Positions 1-11,050 of a DNA stretch of 64,000 nucleotides are shown here, one piece after another. A program made the translations under genes and the position numbers. Numbering within the stretch: the stretch's first letter is position 1; the number at the start of each line of letters is the position of its first letter. This DNA comes from Massilia niastensis DSM 21313. Its GTDB lineage: Bacteria > Pseudomonadota > Gammaproteobacteria > Burkholderiales > Burkholderiaceae_D. Below the pieces are notes generated by a model that was given only the letters and a program-made list of their open reading frames with translations, did not search any database and had not been told where the DNA came from. The stretch covers positions 53,057-117,056 of the forward strand of contig NZ_KB908090.1 in assembly GCF_000382345.1 (NCBI RefSeq), in the 5' to 3' direction.

Positions 1-49
1 CGGCGGAGCCGTCCACGCGTTCAACGCAAGCCGAAACGACCTCGACGTA

Positions 50-2656
50 TTATGCTGCCGCCTTCGATGCGCTCGACTCGAGGAAGTCCTGCGCGAAGCG
101 CTGCAGCACGCCGCCCGCCTCGTAGATCGCCACTTCCTCGGCGGTGTCGAGACGGCAGGTCACCGTCACCTCGACCGTTTCGCCGTTCCTGCGATGGATG
201 ACGAGAAGCAGGTCGGTGCGCGGGGTGCGCTCGCCGACCACGTCGAAGGTCTCGGTGCCGTCGATGCCCAGGCTCCGGCGGTTCACGCCCGGCTTGAACT
301 CCAGCGGCAGCACGCCCATGCCCACCAGGTTGGTGCGGTGGATGCGCTCGAAGCCTTCGGCCACGATCGCTTCCACGCCCGCCAGGCGCACGCCCTTGGC
401 CGCCCAGTCGCGCGACGAGCCCTGGCCGTAGTCGGCGCCGGCGATCACGATCAGCGGCTGCTTGCGCTCCATGTAGGTCTCGATCGCTTCCCACATGCGG
501 GTCACCTGCCCTTCCGGCTCGATACGCGCCAGCGAACCGGCCTTCACGTTGCCCATGGCGTCGCGCACCATCTCGTTCTTCAGGGTCGGATTGGCGAAGG
601 TCGCGCGCTGCGCCGTCAGGTGGTCGCCGCGGTGGGTGGCGTAGGAGTTGAAGTCCTCTTCCGGCAGGCCCATCTTCGCCAGGTACTCGCCGGCCGCGCT
701 GTCGAGCATGATCGCGTTCGACGGCGACAGGTGGTCGGTGGTGATGTTGTCGCCCAGGACCGCCAGCGGACGCATGCCGGACAGCGTGCGCTCGCCGGCC
801 AGCGCGCCTTCCCAGTACGGCGGACGGCGGATGTAGGTGCTCGTCGGGCGCCAGTCGTACAGCGGATCGACCTTGCTGCCGTCGTCGGCCACGCGCGCGA
901 ACATCGGCGTGTAGACCTTGCGGAACTGTTCCGGCTTGACGCTGGACTCGACGATGGCGTCGATCTCCTCGTCCGAGGGCCAGAGGTCGGCCAGGCGCAC
1001 TTCCCTGCCCTGGGCATCCAGTCCCAGCACGTCCTTCTCGATGTCGAAGCGGATGGTGCCGGCGATCGCGTAGGCCACCACCAGCGCCGGCGAGGCCAGG
1101 AAGGCCTGCTTGGCGTAGGGGTGGATGCGGCCGTCGAAGTTGCGGTTGCCCGACAGGACGGCGGTCGCGTACAGGTCGCGTTCGATGATCTCCTGCTGGA
1201 TGCTTGGCTCCAGCGCGCCGCTCATGCCGTTGCAGGTGGTGCAGGCGAAGGCGACCACGCCGAAGCCGAGCTTTTCCAGTTCCGGCATCAGGCCCGCTTC
1301 TTCCAGGTACAGGGCGACGGCCTTCGAACCCGGCGCGAGCGAGCTCTTGACCCAGGGCTTGCGCACCAGGCCCAGCTTGTTCGCGTTACGCGCCAGCAGG
1401 CCGGCCGCGATCATGTTGCGCGGGTTGTTGGTGTTGGTGCAGCTGGTGATGGCCGCGATGATGACGGCGCCGTCCGGCATCAGGCCAGGTTCGTTCTCGA
1501 CCACGCCGCTGATGCCGCGCGCCGCCAGCTCCGAGGTCGGCACGCGGCTGTGCGGGTTGGACGGGCCGGCGATGTTGCGCACCACGGTCGACAGGTCGAA
1601 GGACAGCACGCGCTCGTACCGGGCGTTCTTCAGGCTGTCGGCCCACAGGCCGGCTTCCTTCGCATAGGTCTCGACCAGCTCGACCGTTTCCTCGTCGCGG
1701 CCGGTCAGGCGCAGGTACTTGATGGTCTGCTCGTCGATGTAGAACATCGCGGCGGTGGCGCCGAATTCCGGGGCCATGTTGGCGATCGTGGCGCGGTCGC
1801 CCAGGGTCAGGCTGGCTGCGCCCTCGCCGTAGAACTCGAGGTAGGCCGAGACCACTTTCGACTTGCGCAAAAACTCGGTCAGCGCCAGCACGATGTCGGT
1901 GGCGCTGATGCCCGGCTGCGCCTTGCCGGTCAGCTCGACGCCGACGATGTCGGGCAGGCGCATCCAGGAGGCGCGGCCCAGCATGACGCTTTCGGCTTCC
2001 AGGCCGCCCACGCCGATCGCGATCACGCCGAGCGCGTCGACCATCGGGGTGTGGGAGTCGGTGCCGACCAGGGTGTCCGGATAGGCGACGCCGTGCTCGG
2101 ACTGGATCACCGGCGACATGCGCTCGAGGTTGATCTGGTGCAGGATGCCGTTGCCCGGCGGGATCACGTCGACGTTCCGGAAGGCTTTCTTGGTCCAGTC
2201 GATGAAGTGGAAGCGGTCTTCGTTGCGGCGGTCTTCGATCGCGCGGTTCTTGGCGAAGGCATCCGGATCGAAGCCGCCGCACTCGACGGCCAGCGAGTGG
2301 TCGACCACCAGCTGGGTCGGCACCACCGGGTTGACCAGGGCCGGGTCGCCGCCCTGCGCCGCGATGGCGTCGCGCAGGCCGGCCAGGTCGACCAGGGCGG
2401 TCTGGCCGAGGATGTCGTGGCAGACGACGCGCGCCGGGAACCACGGGAAGTCGAGGTCGCGCTTGCGCTCGATGATCTGCTTCAGCGCGTCGGTCATGGC
2501 GCTCGGCTCGCAGCGGCGCACCAGGTTCTCGGCCAGCACGCGCGAGGTGTACGGCAGCGTGTCGTAGGCGCCGGGCTGGATGGCGTCGACCGCGGAGCGG
2601 GTGTCGAAGTAGTCCAGGCTGGTGCCAGGAAGGGGTTTGCGGTGGTTGGTGTTCAT
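50..2656 (-). CDS. acnD: Fe/S-dependent 2-methylisocitrate dehydratase AcnD
   Basis: This 868-residue aconitase-superfamily enzyme should dehydrate 2-methylcitrate in the 2-methylcitrate cycle that oxidises propionyl-CoA. The three cysteines that hold the 4Fe-4S cluster are visible: SCTNTNNP (Cys406) and CTTCNG (Cys472, Cys475). The C-terminal swivel domain has the GADYGQGSSRDWAAKG motif. The length fits AcnD. AcnA/AcnB are the alternative, but the position directly after prpB and prpC, with a 9-bp gap to prpC, favours AcnD. AcnD-type operons normally continue with prpF; only 49 bases remain before the window edge, so that gene cannot be seen here. Confidence 0.93.
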   Translation of the reverse strand: MNTNHRKPLPGTSLDYFDTRSAVDAIQPGAYDTLPYTSRVLAENLVRRCEPSAMTDALKQIIERKRDLDFPWFPARVVCHDILGQTALVDLAGLRDAIAAQGGDPALVNPVVPTQLVVDHSLAVECGGFDPDAFAKNRAIEDRRNEDRFHFIDWTKKAFRNVDVIPPGNGILHQINLERMSPVIQSEHGVAYPDTLVGTDSHTPMVDALGVIAIGVGGLEAESVMLGRASWMRLPDIVGVELTGKAQPGISATDIVLALTEFLRKSKVVSAYLEFYGEGAASLTLGDRATIANMAPEFGATAAMFYIDEQTIKYLRLTGRDEETVELVETYAKEAGLWADSLKNARYERVLSFDLSTVVRNIAGPSNPHSRVPTSELAARGISGVVENEPGLMPDGAVIIAAITSCTNTNNPRNMIAAGLLARNANKLGLVRKPWVKSSLAPGSKAVALYLEEAGLMPELEKLGFGVVAFACTTCNGMSGALEPSIQQEIIERDLYATAVLSGNRNFDGRIHPYAKQAFLASPALVVAYAIAGTIRFDIEKDVLGLDAQGREVRLADLWPSDEEIDAIVESSVKPEQFRKVYTPMFARVADDGSKVDPLYDWRPTSTYIRRPPYWEGALAGERTLSGMRPLAVLGDNITTDHLSPSNAIMLDSAAGEYLAKMGLPEEDFNSYATHRGDHLTAQRATFANPTLKNEMVRDAMGNVKAGSLARIEPEGQVTRMWEAIETYMERKQPLIVIAGADYGQGSSRDWAAKGVRLAGVEAIVAEGFERIHRTNLVGMGVLPLEFKPGVNRRSLGIDGTETFDVVGERTPRTDLLLVIHRRNGETVEVTVTCRLDTAEEVAIYEAGGVLQRFAQDFLESSASKAAA

Positions 2657-2665
2657 GGCGGTGCG

Positions 2666-3832
2666 TTATTTGCGATCCGCGATCGGCACGAACTTCAGGT
2701 CTTCCGGACCCACATAGTTCGCGCTCGGGCGGATGATCTTGTTGTCGATGCGCTGTTCGATGACGTGCGCGGCCCAGCCGGAGGTGCGCGAGATGACGAA
2801 CAGCGGGGTGAACATGGCGGTCGGCACGCCCATCATGTGGTACGACACGGCCGAGAACCAGTCCAGGTTCGGGAACATCTTCTTGACTTCCCACATGACC
2901 GATTCCAGGCGCTCGGCGATGTCGAACATCTTCATCGAGCCGGCTTCCTGCGACAGGCTGCGCGCGACTTCCTTGATCACCTTGTTGCGCGGGTCCGAGA
3001 TCGTGTAAACCGGATGGCCGAAGCCGATCACGACTTCCTTGTTCGCCACGCGGTTGCGGATATCGGCTTCGGCTTCGTCGGCGTTCTCGTAGCGCTTCTG
3101 GATCTCCAGCGCCACTTCGTTGGCGCCGCCGTGCTTCGGACCGCGCAGCGCGCCGATCGCGCCGGTGATCGCCGAGTGGATGTCGGAACCGGTGCCGGCG
3201 ATCACGCGGGCGGTGAAGGTCGAGGCGTTGAACTCATGCTCGGCGTACAGGATCAGCGAGGTATGCATCGCCTTGACCCAGGATGCCGACGGCTTTTCGC
3301 CGTGCAGCAGGTGCAGGAAGTGGCCGCCGATCGAGTCGTCGTCGGTTTCCACCTCGATGCGCTTGCCGTTGTGGCTGAAGTGGTACCAGTACAGCAGCAT
3401 CGAGCCGAACGAAGCCATCAGGCGGTCGGCGATATCGCGCGCGCCCGGCATGTTGTGGTCGTCCTTTTCCGGCAGGGCGCAGCCCAGGGCCGACACCCCG
3501 GTGCGCATCACGTCCATCGGGTGGGCACCGGCCGGCAGCGCCTCCAGCGCGCTCTTGACCGCCTGCGGCAGGCCGCGCAGCGATTTCAGCCTGGCCTTGT
3601 AGCCCTTCAGTTCCGCCACCGTCGGCAGCTTGCCGTGCACCAGCAGGTAGGCGATCTCTTCGAATTCGCAGGAGTCGGCGACGTCGAGGATGTCATAGCC
3701 GCGGTAGTGCAGGTCGTTGCCCGTCTTGCCCACCGAGCACAGTGCGGTGTTGCCGGCGGCGACGCCGGACAGCGCCACGGATTTCTTCGGCTTGAAGGTC
3801 GGGAGGTCGGTTGCGGTGTTCTGGATGCTCAT
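2666..3832 (-). CDS. prpC: 2-methylcitrate synthase PrpC
   Basis: This 388-residue citrate synthase-fold enzyme condenses propionyl-CoA with oxaloacetate to give 2-methylcitrate, the entry step of the cycle. The catalytic residues appear as His234 (GPKHGGANE), His273 (GFGHPVYT) and an Asp near 324 (LDWFSAV). The length of about 390 residues is that of the short methylcitrate synthases rather than the roughly 430-residue TCA-cycle GltA. It lies 16 bp after prpB and 9 bp before acnD, in one operon. Some relaxed activity with acetyl-CoA is usual in this family. Confidence 0.95.
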   Translation of the reverse strand: MSIQNTATDLPTFKPKKSVALSGVAAGNTALCSVGKTGNDLHYRGYDILDVADSCEFEEIAYLLVHGKLPTVAELKGYKARLKSLRGLPQAVKSALEALPAGAHPMDVMRTGVSALGCALPEKDDHNMPGARDIADRLMASFGSMLLYWYHFSHNGKRIEVETDDDSIGGHFLHLLHGEKPSASWVKAMHTSLILYAEHEFNASTFTARVIAGTGSDIHSAITGAIGALRGPKHGGANEVALEIQKRYENADEAEADIRNRVANKEVVIGFGHPVYTISDPRNKVIKEVARSLSQEAGSMKMFDIAERLESVMWEVKKMFPNLDWFSAVSYHMMGVPTAMFTPLFVISRTSGWAAHVIEQRIDNKIIRPSANYVGPEDLKFVPIADRK

Positions 3833-3848
3833 CTGGGTAGTCTCCTGA

Positions 3849-4739
3849 TTACTTGGCTTTGCTTTGGGCGAACAGGGCGTCGAGCTTCTGTTCGTAGCTG
3901 TGATAGTCGATGCGTTCGTACAGTTCGGCGCGGGTCTGCATGGTGTCGACCACGTTCTGCTGGGTGCCGTCGCGGCGGATCGCGTTGTAGACGTTCTCGG
4001 CCGCCTTGTTCATGGCGCGGAAGGCCGACAGCGGGTACAGCACCAGACCGACGTGGGCGCTTGCCAGTTCCTCGACCGTGAACAGCGGGGTCGAACCGAA
4101 TTCGGTGATGTTGGCCAGCACCGGCACCTTCACGGCGTCGGCGAATTGCTTGTACATGTCGAGGCTGGTCATCGCTTCCGGGAAGATCATGTCGGCGCCC
4201 GCCTCCACGCAGGCCACGGCGCGCTCGATGGCGGCGTCCAGGCCCTCCACGGCCAGCGCGTCGGTGCGCGCCATGATCACGAAGTTCTCGTCGGTACGGG
4301 CGTCGGTGGCGGCCTTGATGCGGTCGACCATCTCGTCCTTGCCGACGATTTCCTTGCCCGGGCGGTGGCCGCAGCGCTTGGCGCCGACCTGGTCTTCGAT
4401 GTGGCAGGCCGCCGCGCCGAACTTGATCAGCGAACGCACGGTGCGCGCGACGTTGAAGGCCGAGGCGCCGAAGCCGGTGTCGACGTCGACCAGCAGCGGC
4501 AGGTCGCACACGTCGGTGATGCGGCGCACGTCGGTCAGCACGTCGTCGAGGTTCGAGATGCCCAAGTCGGGCAGGCCCAGCGAGCCCGCGGCCACGCCGC
4601 CGCCGGACAGGTAGATCGCCTTGAAGCCGGCGCGCTTGGCCAGCAGGGCATGGTTGGCGTTGATCGCGCCGACCACTTGCAGCGGGGATTCTTCCTGGAC
4701 GGCCTTGCGGAATGCGGCGCCTGCGGAGTATTGGCTCAT
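3849..4739 (-). CDS. prpB: 2-methylisocitrate lyase PrpB
   Basis: This 296-residue member of the isocitrate lyase/PEP mutase superfamily cleaves 2-methylisocitrate into pyruvate and succinate. The signature KRCGH, with catalytic Cys123, is present, as are the metal-site acids of [10 protein letters not shown] (Asp85, Asp87). It is first in the prpB-prpC-acnD operon. The start at 4739 has AAAGGT about seven bases upstream, and a sigma-54-type promoter lies 44-60 bases further up. Together these indicate PrpR-dependent induction by the 2-methylcitrate pathway. Confidence 0.95.
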   Translation of the reverse strand: MSQYSAGAAFRKAVQEESPLQVVGAINANHALLAKRAGFKAIYLSGGGVAAGSLGLPDLGISNLDDVLTDVRRITDVCDLPLLVDVDTGFGASAFNVARTVRSLIKFGAAACHIEDQVGAKRCGHRPGKEIVGKDEMVDRIKAATDARTDENFVIMARTDALAVEGLDAAIERAVACVEAGADMIFPEAMTSLDMYKQFADAVKVPVLANITEFGSTPLFTVEELASAHVGLVLYPLSAFRAMNKAAENVYNAIRRDGTQQNVVDTMQTRAELYERIDYHSYEQKLDALFAQSKAK

Positions 4740-4782
4740 GCTGTTACCTTTCGAATGATGCGTGGGTGAGATGGCTACGTTA

Positions 4783-4799
4783 ATGCAAAGGCCATGCCA
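4783..4799 (-). promoter_or_regulatory. sigma-54 (-24/-12) promoter of the prpBC-acnD operon
   Basis: Read on the minus strand the sequence is TGGCATGGCCTTTGCAT. It matches TGGCAC-N5-TTGCA with one mismatch and has the required ten bases between the GG and GC pairs. Transcription would start near 4772, about 33 bases before the prpB ATG. The promoter type agrees with the sigma-54 activator encoded by prpR nearby. Confidence 0.82.
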
Positions 4800-4913
4800 G
4801 CCTGTTTGCGCGTGCGCACGCAGGCGCGCCGAGCTTAAAATTCCTGTATTTTCAATGAGTTACGGCAAGCCCCTACCCCAGGCTTGCGGAGCATGGGGAT
4901 GCAATGTTTCACG

Positions 4914-4934
4914 CGTGTTTCATTATGAAACACG
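4914..4934. promoter_or_regulatory. PrpR-type operator upstream of prpB
   Basis: A perfect 21-bp palindrome: the arm CGTGTTTCAT, one T, and its exact reverse complement. A further half-site, TGTTTCAC, lies at 4905-4912. The dyad centre is about 133 bp upstream of the -24/-12 element, a normal distance for a sigma-54 enhancer site. The same TGTTTCA/TGAAACA core occurs upstream of prpR at 7811-7829. Binding by PrpR is inferred. Confidence 0.75.
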
Positions 4935-5022
4935 TTGAACAAAATGGAAACGCGCAGATGCCGCCGGAGAGAGAGTGCCGGCCAGCCCTGTACGCACGTC
5001 AGGGCGGACCGGCACTGGCACT

Positions 5023-5475
5023 TCAGGTGGTGATGACACCCAGCGCGACATCGATATTGCCGCGCGTGGCTTTCGAGTAAGGGCACAACTGGTCAGCGGC
5101 GTGTGCGATCGTGGCCGCCGCGTCCGGGTCGAAGCCCGGCAGGACGAGGTTCAGGCGCGCCCGGATGAGGTACTCGGCGCCGGCCGTTCCCAGGTCCACG
5201 TCGATTTCCACCGCGGTATCCGGTGGCAGCGTGATTTTCTTTTCCTTGGCCACGACACTGACGGCGGCCAGGTAGCAGGCCGACCAGGCGCCGGCGAACA
5301 GCTGCTCCGCAGTCGGGTGCGGCAAGACGGCCTCGAAGGCATGCTCGCGGGCGCCCGGGCCTCCGGCGCTCGTATTGATGCTGACCTTACCGTCATGATG
5401 GCCGGCAAGGAGCCGCCCGTCGCTCGAGGTGGTACGGGTTCGTCCGGTGGCCAGCACTTTCGTGATCTTGTTCAT
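5023..5475 (-). CDS. ohr: organic hydroperoxide resistance protein Ohr (OsmC/Ohr family)
   Basis: This 150-residue cytosolic thiol peroxidase should reduce organic hydroperoxides. The two redox cysteines of the Ohr subgroup are present: Cys67 in AGAWSACYLA and Cys131 in LCPYSKATRGNIDV. The ATG at 5475 is chosen because GGGAGC lies six bases upstream; the frame stays open further 5', but that part covers the promoter and operator. The gene is a separate transcription unit with its own sigma-70 promoter, sitting between the propionate operon and the acetate permease genes. No ohrR gene is in the window. Confidence 0.87.
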   Translation of the reverse strand: MNKITKVLATGRTRTTSSDGRLLAGHHDGKVSINTSAGGPGAREHAFEAVLPHPTAEQLFAGAWSACYLAAVSVVAKEKKITLPPDTAVEIDVDLGTAGAEYLIRARLNLVLPGFDPDAAATIAHAADQLCPYSKATRGNIDVALGVITT

Positions 5476-5527
5476 GATGCGCTCCCTGTAATGGAATGGG
5501 TCTCCTTGTTCTTGTCCTCGCACTTCA

Positions 5528-5539
5528 ATCGCATGCGAT
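5528..5539. promoter_or_regulatory. candidate OhrR-type operator of ohr
   Basis: A perfect 12-bp palindrome, ATCGCATGCGAT, lies just downstream of the -10 element of the ohr promoter, over the expected transcription start. That is a typical place for a repressor of the MarR/OhrR type to act. The identity of the binding protein is inferred. Confidence 0.5.
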
Positions 5540-5545
5540 AAATTT

Positions 5546-5573
5546 AGTGTAGGCGCGCAGATCGCGAAGTCAA
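5546..5573 (-). promoter_or_regulatory. sigma-70 promoter of ohr
   Basis: On the minus strand, TTGACT (5568-5573) and TACACT (5546-5551) are separated by 16 bases. The predicted start point falls in the 12-bp palindrome, and the leader to the ohr ATG is about 65 bases. Confidence 0.65.
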
Positions 5574-5674
5574 TGACCCTTCCGTCTGGGCCCGCCTGTT
5601 TAGATGTACGCACGCGCGCCGGTGACCGGGCCATGACAAGGCCGAATCCACAGCCAACGCGCACAGAGCCTTAT

Positions 5675-5698
5675 GAAAAAACCCCGCCGAGGCGGGGT
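5675..5698 (-). terminator. intrinsic terminator of yjcH-actP
   Basis: On the minus strand, a CCCCGCC/GGCGGGG stem with a two-base loop is followed by six T residues. It begins 25 bases after the actP stop codon. Confidence 0.85.
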
Positions 5699-5722
5699 CT
5701 GGACAAGCACACTGACGAGGGA

Positions 5723-7384
5723 TCAGTGCGCGGAGGCGGCTGCGGCGCCGATGCCGGTTTCCGAACGCATTTCCTGCGCTTCGTAGCCTGCCCTGTCGAT
5801 CGCGGCGCGCGGGCTCTTGTCGGTGACCGAGAAGAACCAGATGCCGAAGAAGCCGACGGCCATCGAGAAGATGGCCGGCGAGGCGTACGGGAAGATCGCT
5901 TCGGCGTTGCCGAGCACGTCCACCCACACCGACTTCGATACCACGGTCAGCACCACGGCGGTGGCCAGGCCCAGGAAACCGCCGACGGTGGCGCCGCGGG
6001 TGGTGCAGTCCTTCCACAGCACCGACATGAACAGCACCGGGAAGTTGGCCGAGGCGGCGATCGCGAAGGCCAGCGACACCATGAAGGCCACGTTCTGCTT
6101 CTCGAACGCGATGCCGAGGAGCACCGCGATGAAGCCCAGCGCGATGGTGGTGATCTTCGAGACCTTCAGCTCGTTGGCGCTGGTCGCCTTGCCCTTCTTG
6201 AACACGGTCGCGTACAGGTCGTGCGACACGGCCGAGGCGCCCGACAGGGTCAGGCCCGCCACCACCGCCAGGATGGTCGCGAAGGCCACCGCCGAGATGA
6301 AGCCGAGGAAGACGTCGCCGCCCACCGCCTTGGCCAGGTGCACCGCCGCCATGTTGTTACCGCCCAGCAGCTTGCCGGCAGCATCCTTGAAGTCCGGATT
6401 GGTGCCGACCAGCACGATCGCGCCGAAGCCGATGATGAAGGTCAGGATGTAGAAGTAGCCGATCCAGGTGGTGGCCCACAGCACCGACTTGCGCGCTTCC
6501 TTGGCGCTCGGGACGGTGAAGAAGCGCATCAGGATGTGCGGCAGGCCGGCGGTGCCGAACATCAGCGCCATGCCGAACGAGATCGCCGAGATCGGATCCT
6601 TGATGAAGCTGCCCGGACCCATGATCGCGTCGCCCTTGGCGTGCACTTCGGTGGCGCGGGCGAACAGCGCTTCGGGGCTGAAGTTGTACTGCGACAGCAC
6701 CACGAAGGCCATGAAGGACGCGCCCGACAGCAGCAGCACGGCCTTGATGATCTGCACCCAGGTGGTGGCGGTCATGCCGCCGAACAGCACGTAGACCATC
6801 ATCAGCACGCCGACCAGCACCACGGCGATCCAGTATTCCAGGCCGAACAGCAGCTTGATCAGCTGGCCGGCGCCGACCATCTGCGCGATCAGGTAGAACG
6901 CGACCACGACCAGGGTGCCCGAGGCCGCGAACACGCGGATCGGCTTCTGGTGGAAACGGTAGGCGGCGACGTCGGCGAAGGTGAAGCGGCCCAGGTTGCG
7001 CAGGCGTTCGGCCATCAGGAAGGTGATGACCGGCCAGCCGACCAGGAAGCCGATCGCATAGATCAGGCCATCGTAGCCGTCCAGGAACACCGCCGCGGAA
7101 ATGCCCAGGAAGGAAGCGGCCGACATGTAGTCGCCCGCGATCGCCAGGCCGTTCTGGAAGCCGGTGATGCCGCCGCCGGCGGTGTAGAAGTCGGAGGCCG
7201 AACGGGTCTTGCCGGCCGCCCATTTGGTGATGAACAGGGTCATGACCACGAACGCCGAGAACATGCTGATCGCGGTCCAGTTGGTGGCCTGCTTGGTCGC
7301 CTGGCCAAGGTCGGGAGCCGCCAGCGCGGCGCCCGCCGCAGCCAGCAAGGCCAGCGCGGCGGAAGTACGGGTCAGGGATTTCAT
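5723..7384 (-). CDS. actP: cation/acetate symporter ActP (SSS family)
   Basis: This 553-residue sodium:solute symporter should take up acetate and related short-chain carboxylates, including propionate, with a cation. A cleavable N-terminal signal (residues 1-22, ending ALA) precedes about 13 hydrophobic membrane segments, as in ActP. Conserved segments are [20 protein letters not shown] and [13 protein letters not shown]. The start overlaps the yjcH stop as ATGA, so the two are translationally coupled. An intrinsic terminator follows. Placement beside the propionate genes suggests a shared role in short-chain acid use. Confidence 0.93.
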   Translation of the reverse strand: MKSLTRTSAALALLAAAGAALAAPDLGQATKQATNWTAISMFSAFVVMTLFITKWAAGKTRSASDFYTAGGGITGFQNGLAIAGDYMSAASFLGISAAVFLDGYDGLIYAIGFLVGWPVITFLMAERLRNLGRFTFADVAAYRFHQKPIRVFAASGTLVVVAFYLIAQMVGAGQLIKLLFGLEYWIAVVLVGVLMMVYVLFGGMTATTWVQIIKAVLLLSGASFMAFVVLSQYNFSPEALFARATEVHAKGDAIMGPGSFIKDPISAISFGMALMFGTAGLPHILMRFFTVPSAKEARKSVLWATTWIGYFYILTFIIGFGAIVLVGTNPDFKDAAGKLLGGNNMAAVHLAKAVGGDVFLGFISAVAFATILAVVAGLTLSGASAVSHDLYATVFKKGKATSANELKVSKITTIALGFIAVLLGIAFEKQNVAFMVSLAFAIAASANFPVLFMSVLWKDCTTRGATVGGFLGLATAVVLTVVSKSVWVDVLGNAEAIFPYASPAIFSMAVGFFGIWFFSVTDKSPRAAIDRAGYEAQEMRSETGIGAAAASAH

Positions 7385-7701
7385 GCTTTCACCTTCTTCT
7401 TGATCGAATCGCTCAGTTCATCGTACTGGCTGTTGGCCCGGTGTACATAGATGCCGGTAATGGCGATGGTAAAGAGGATGACGAAGAGGCCAAGGGGGAT
7501 GCCCCAGGTCATGACGCCGTCACCCAGGCGGGTGCCCATGAATTCCTTGTTGAATGCGACGAGCAGGATGAAGCCGTAATAGACGATCATCATGCACCAG
7601 GTGAGAGTCCAGCCGAACCTGGAACGCATTCCTACCAGCTTGCGGTAGTCAGGGTCGCTCTTGACCCGTTCCAGCATGGTTCGATCCACTTGCAGATCCA
7701 T
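7381..7701 (-). CDS. yjcH: DUF485 membrane protein YjcH
   Basis: This small inner-membrane protein of about 106 residues has two transmembrane helices (roughly residues 30-50 and 65-85). DUF485 proteins are almost always encoded directly before actP. The start at 7701 is preferred to upstream in-frame codons because AAGGAGA lies seven bases before it. It overlaps actP by four bases. Its biochemical role is unknown; association with the acetate permease is the usual inference. Confidence 0.9.
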   Translation of the reverse strand: MDLQVDRTMLERVKSDPDYRKLVGMRSRFGWTLTWCMMIVYYGFILLVAFNKEFMGTRLGDGVMTWGIPLGLFVILFTIAITGIYVHRANSQYDELSDSIKKKVKA

Positions 7702-7810
7702 TTGTGTCTCCTTATTTCTTGGTGTATTGCCTTTCAAGGCTGATATGCATCCTACGGGTGGGCCCTTACCGGATTCTTACGGCTGACACGAGGTCTTCCC
7801 AAGGTGAGAC

Positions 7811-7829
7811 ATGTTTCAGAATGAAACAT
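7811..7829. promoter_or_regulatory. PrpR-type operator upstream of prpR
   Basis: A 19-bp dyad, ATGTTTCA-GAA-TGAAACAT, sits 30 bp before the prpR start. Another half-site, TGAAACAT, at 7853-7860 overlaps the ATG itself. The core is the same as in the operator before prpB, suggesting autoregulation of prpR. The site also lies between the divergent yjcH-actP and prpR genes, so it could affect both. Confidence 0.7.
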
Positions 7830-7858
7830 TGCGTGAGAAAATGAACTACACTTGAAAC

Positions 7859-9466
<1,608 letters not shown>

Positions 9467-9506
9467 TTTTCCGGCAGCGCCAACCTGTCCTGCTTGATCC
9501 GCCCCC

Positions 9507-9554
9507 TTGCCACCATTGGCAAAACTTTAATACACTCCACTGTCAGCCCTGACA
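9507..9554. promoter_or_regulatory. two adjacent dyads upstream of the cystathionine beta-synthase gene
   Basis: TTGCCA-CCAT-TGGCAA (9507-9522) and TGTCAG-CC-CTGACA (9541-9554) are perfect inverted repeats 18 bp apart in the 204-bp gap after prpR. Neither is followed by a T run, so they look more like protein-binding sites or leader structures than terminators. No assignment can be made. Confidence 0.4.
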
Positions 9555-9670
9555 AAAAGCCGTATCATGTTTCTTTACCATGGCCTGGCGCGTACCAGCG
9601 CCAGTTCGTCGTAGCACGGCGTCCCACGAGGCGCCTCCAGACCCTCGCGGTTTGGCCTATCGGAGGCAAT

Positions 9671-11050
9671 ATGCAACATGCGTCGCAAGCTGCACTGTTT
9701 TCGCTGATCGGCGATACCCCGCTGGTGGAAGTCACCCGGATCGACACCGGCCTCTGCCAGCTGTTCCTCAAACTGGAATCGCAGAATCCCGGCGGCTCCA
9801 TCAAGGACCGCATCGGCAAGACCATGATCGAGCAGGCCGAGCATGACGGCCATCTCCAGCCCGGCGGCACCGTGGTCGAGGCCACGGCCGGCAATACCGG
9901 CCTCGGCCTGGCCCTGGTGGCCCGCATCAAGGGCTACCGCGTGGTCCTGGTGGTGCCCGACAAGATGGCGGCCGAGAAGGTGCTGCACCTGAAGGCGCTC
10001 GGCGCCGAGATCCACCTGACCCGCTCCGACGTCGGCAAGGGCCACCCCGAGTACTACCAGGACTACGCGGCGCGCCTGGCGAAGGAAATCCCGGGCGCCT
10101 GGTTCGCCGACCAGTTCAACAACCCGGCCAATCCGCGCGCCCACGAGCACACGACCGGCCCGGAAATCTGGGACCAGACCAACCACAAGCTCGACGCGAT
10201 CGTGGTCGGCGTCGGCTCGTCCGGCACCCTCACCGGCCTGTCGCGCTTCTTCCGCAAGACCCAGCCCCACCTCGAATTCATCCTGGCCGACCCCAAGGGC
10301 TCGATCCTGGCGGAATACGTGAACACCGGCAAGGTGTCCAAGGAGGCCGGTTCGTGGGCGGTCGAGGGCATCGGCGAGGATTTCATTCCCGGCATCGCCG
10401 ACCTGTCGCGCGTCACCAAGGCCTACACGATTCCCGACGAGGAGAGCTTCAACACGGCGCGCCTGCTGCTGCAGCAGGAAGGCATCCTGGGCGGCTCGTC
10501 CACCGGCACCCTGCTGGCGGCCGCGCTGCGCTACTGCCGCGAACAGACCCGGCCCAAGCGGGTCGTCACCTTCGTGTGCGACACCGGCACGCGCTACCTG
10601 ACCAAGGTCTACAGCGACGGCTGGATGGTCGACCAGGGCCTGCTCACGCGGCCCAGGCTGGGCGACCTGCGCGACCTGATCGGGCGCCGCTACGACGACG
10701 GCGAGGTGGTCACCGTGTCGCCGACCGACACCCTCCTCACCGCCTTCAACCGCATGCGCAGCGCCGACCTGCAGCAGCTGCCGGTGATCGACAGCGAGGG
10801 CCGGCTGGCGGGACTGATCGACGAATCCGACCTGCTGCACCACGTCACGGTCGAGCCCGGCCGTTTCGGCGCGCCGGTATCGAGCACCATGACCGCCCAG
10901 CTGCAGACGCTGCACCCGGCGGCCAGCATGCAGCAGCTGCGCGAGATCCTCGACCGCGGCCTGACCGCGGTGGTCCAGGACGGCCCGCACTTCTACGGCC
11001 TGATCACGCGCTTCGACCTGCTCAATCATCTCCGAAGGACCCTATCGTGA
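9671..11050 (+). CDS. cystathionine beta-synthase with C-terminal CBS pair
   Basis: This 459-residue PLP enzyme of the beta-family should condense homocysteine with serine (or act on O-acetylserine) in transsulfuration. NPGGSIKDR holds the PLP lysine (Lys45), followed by EATAGNTG and GGSSTGTLLAA. Two CBS (Bateman) domains fill residues 330-459, as in regulated cystathionine beta-synthases; plain cysteine synthases lack them. The ATG at 9671 has CGGAGG directly upstream; the frame is open further 5' but without a convincing site. The stop overlaps the start of the next gene. Confidence 0.9.
   Translation: MQHASQAALFSLIGDTPLVEVTRIDTGLCQLFLKLESQNPGGSIKDRIGKTMIEQAEHDGHLQPGGTVVEATAGNTGLGLALVARIKGYRVVLVVPDKMAAEKVLHLKALGAEIHLTRSDVGKGHPEYYQDYAARLAKEIPGAWFADQFNNPANPRAHEHTTGPEIWDQTNHKLDAIVVGVGSSGTLTGLSRFFRKTQPHLEFILADPKGSILAEYVNTGKVSKEAGSWAVEGIGEDFIPGIADLSRVTKAYTIPDEESFNTARLLLQQEGILGGSSTGTLLAAALRYCREQTRPKRVVTFVCDTGTRYLTKVYSDGWMVDQGLLTRPRLGDLRDLIGRRYDDGEVVTVSPTDTLLTAFNRMRSADLQQLPVIDSEGRLAGLIDESDLLHHVTVEPGRFGAPVSSTMTAQLQTLHPAASMQQLREILDRGLTAVVQDGPHFYGLITRFDLLNHLRRTLS

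Noticed and set aside
1..49. Possible prpF downstream of acnD
   Set aside because: prpF is expected after acnD, but only 49 bases remain and no start with a ribosome-binding site can be confirmed.
194..4081. 1295-codon open frame on the plus strand opposite acnD and prpC
   Set aside because: It is a GC-driven shadow: rich in His, Arg, Gly and Asp with no domain, and it lies antisense to two clearly functional enzymes.
5476..5664. 63-residue N-terminal extension of Ohr
   Set aside because: It would be translated across the promoter and the 12-bp operator; the internal ATG at 5475 has a ribosome-binding site and matches family length.
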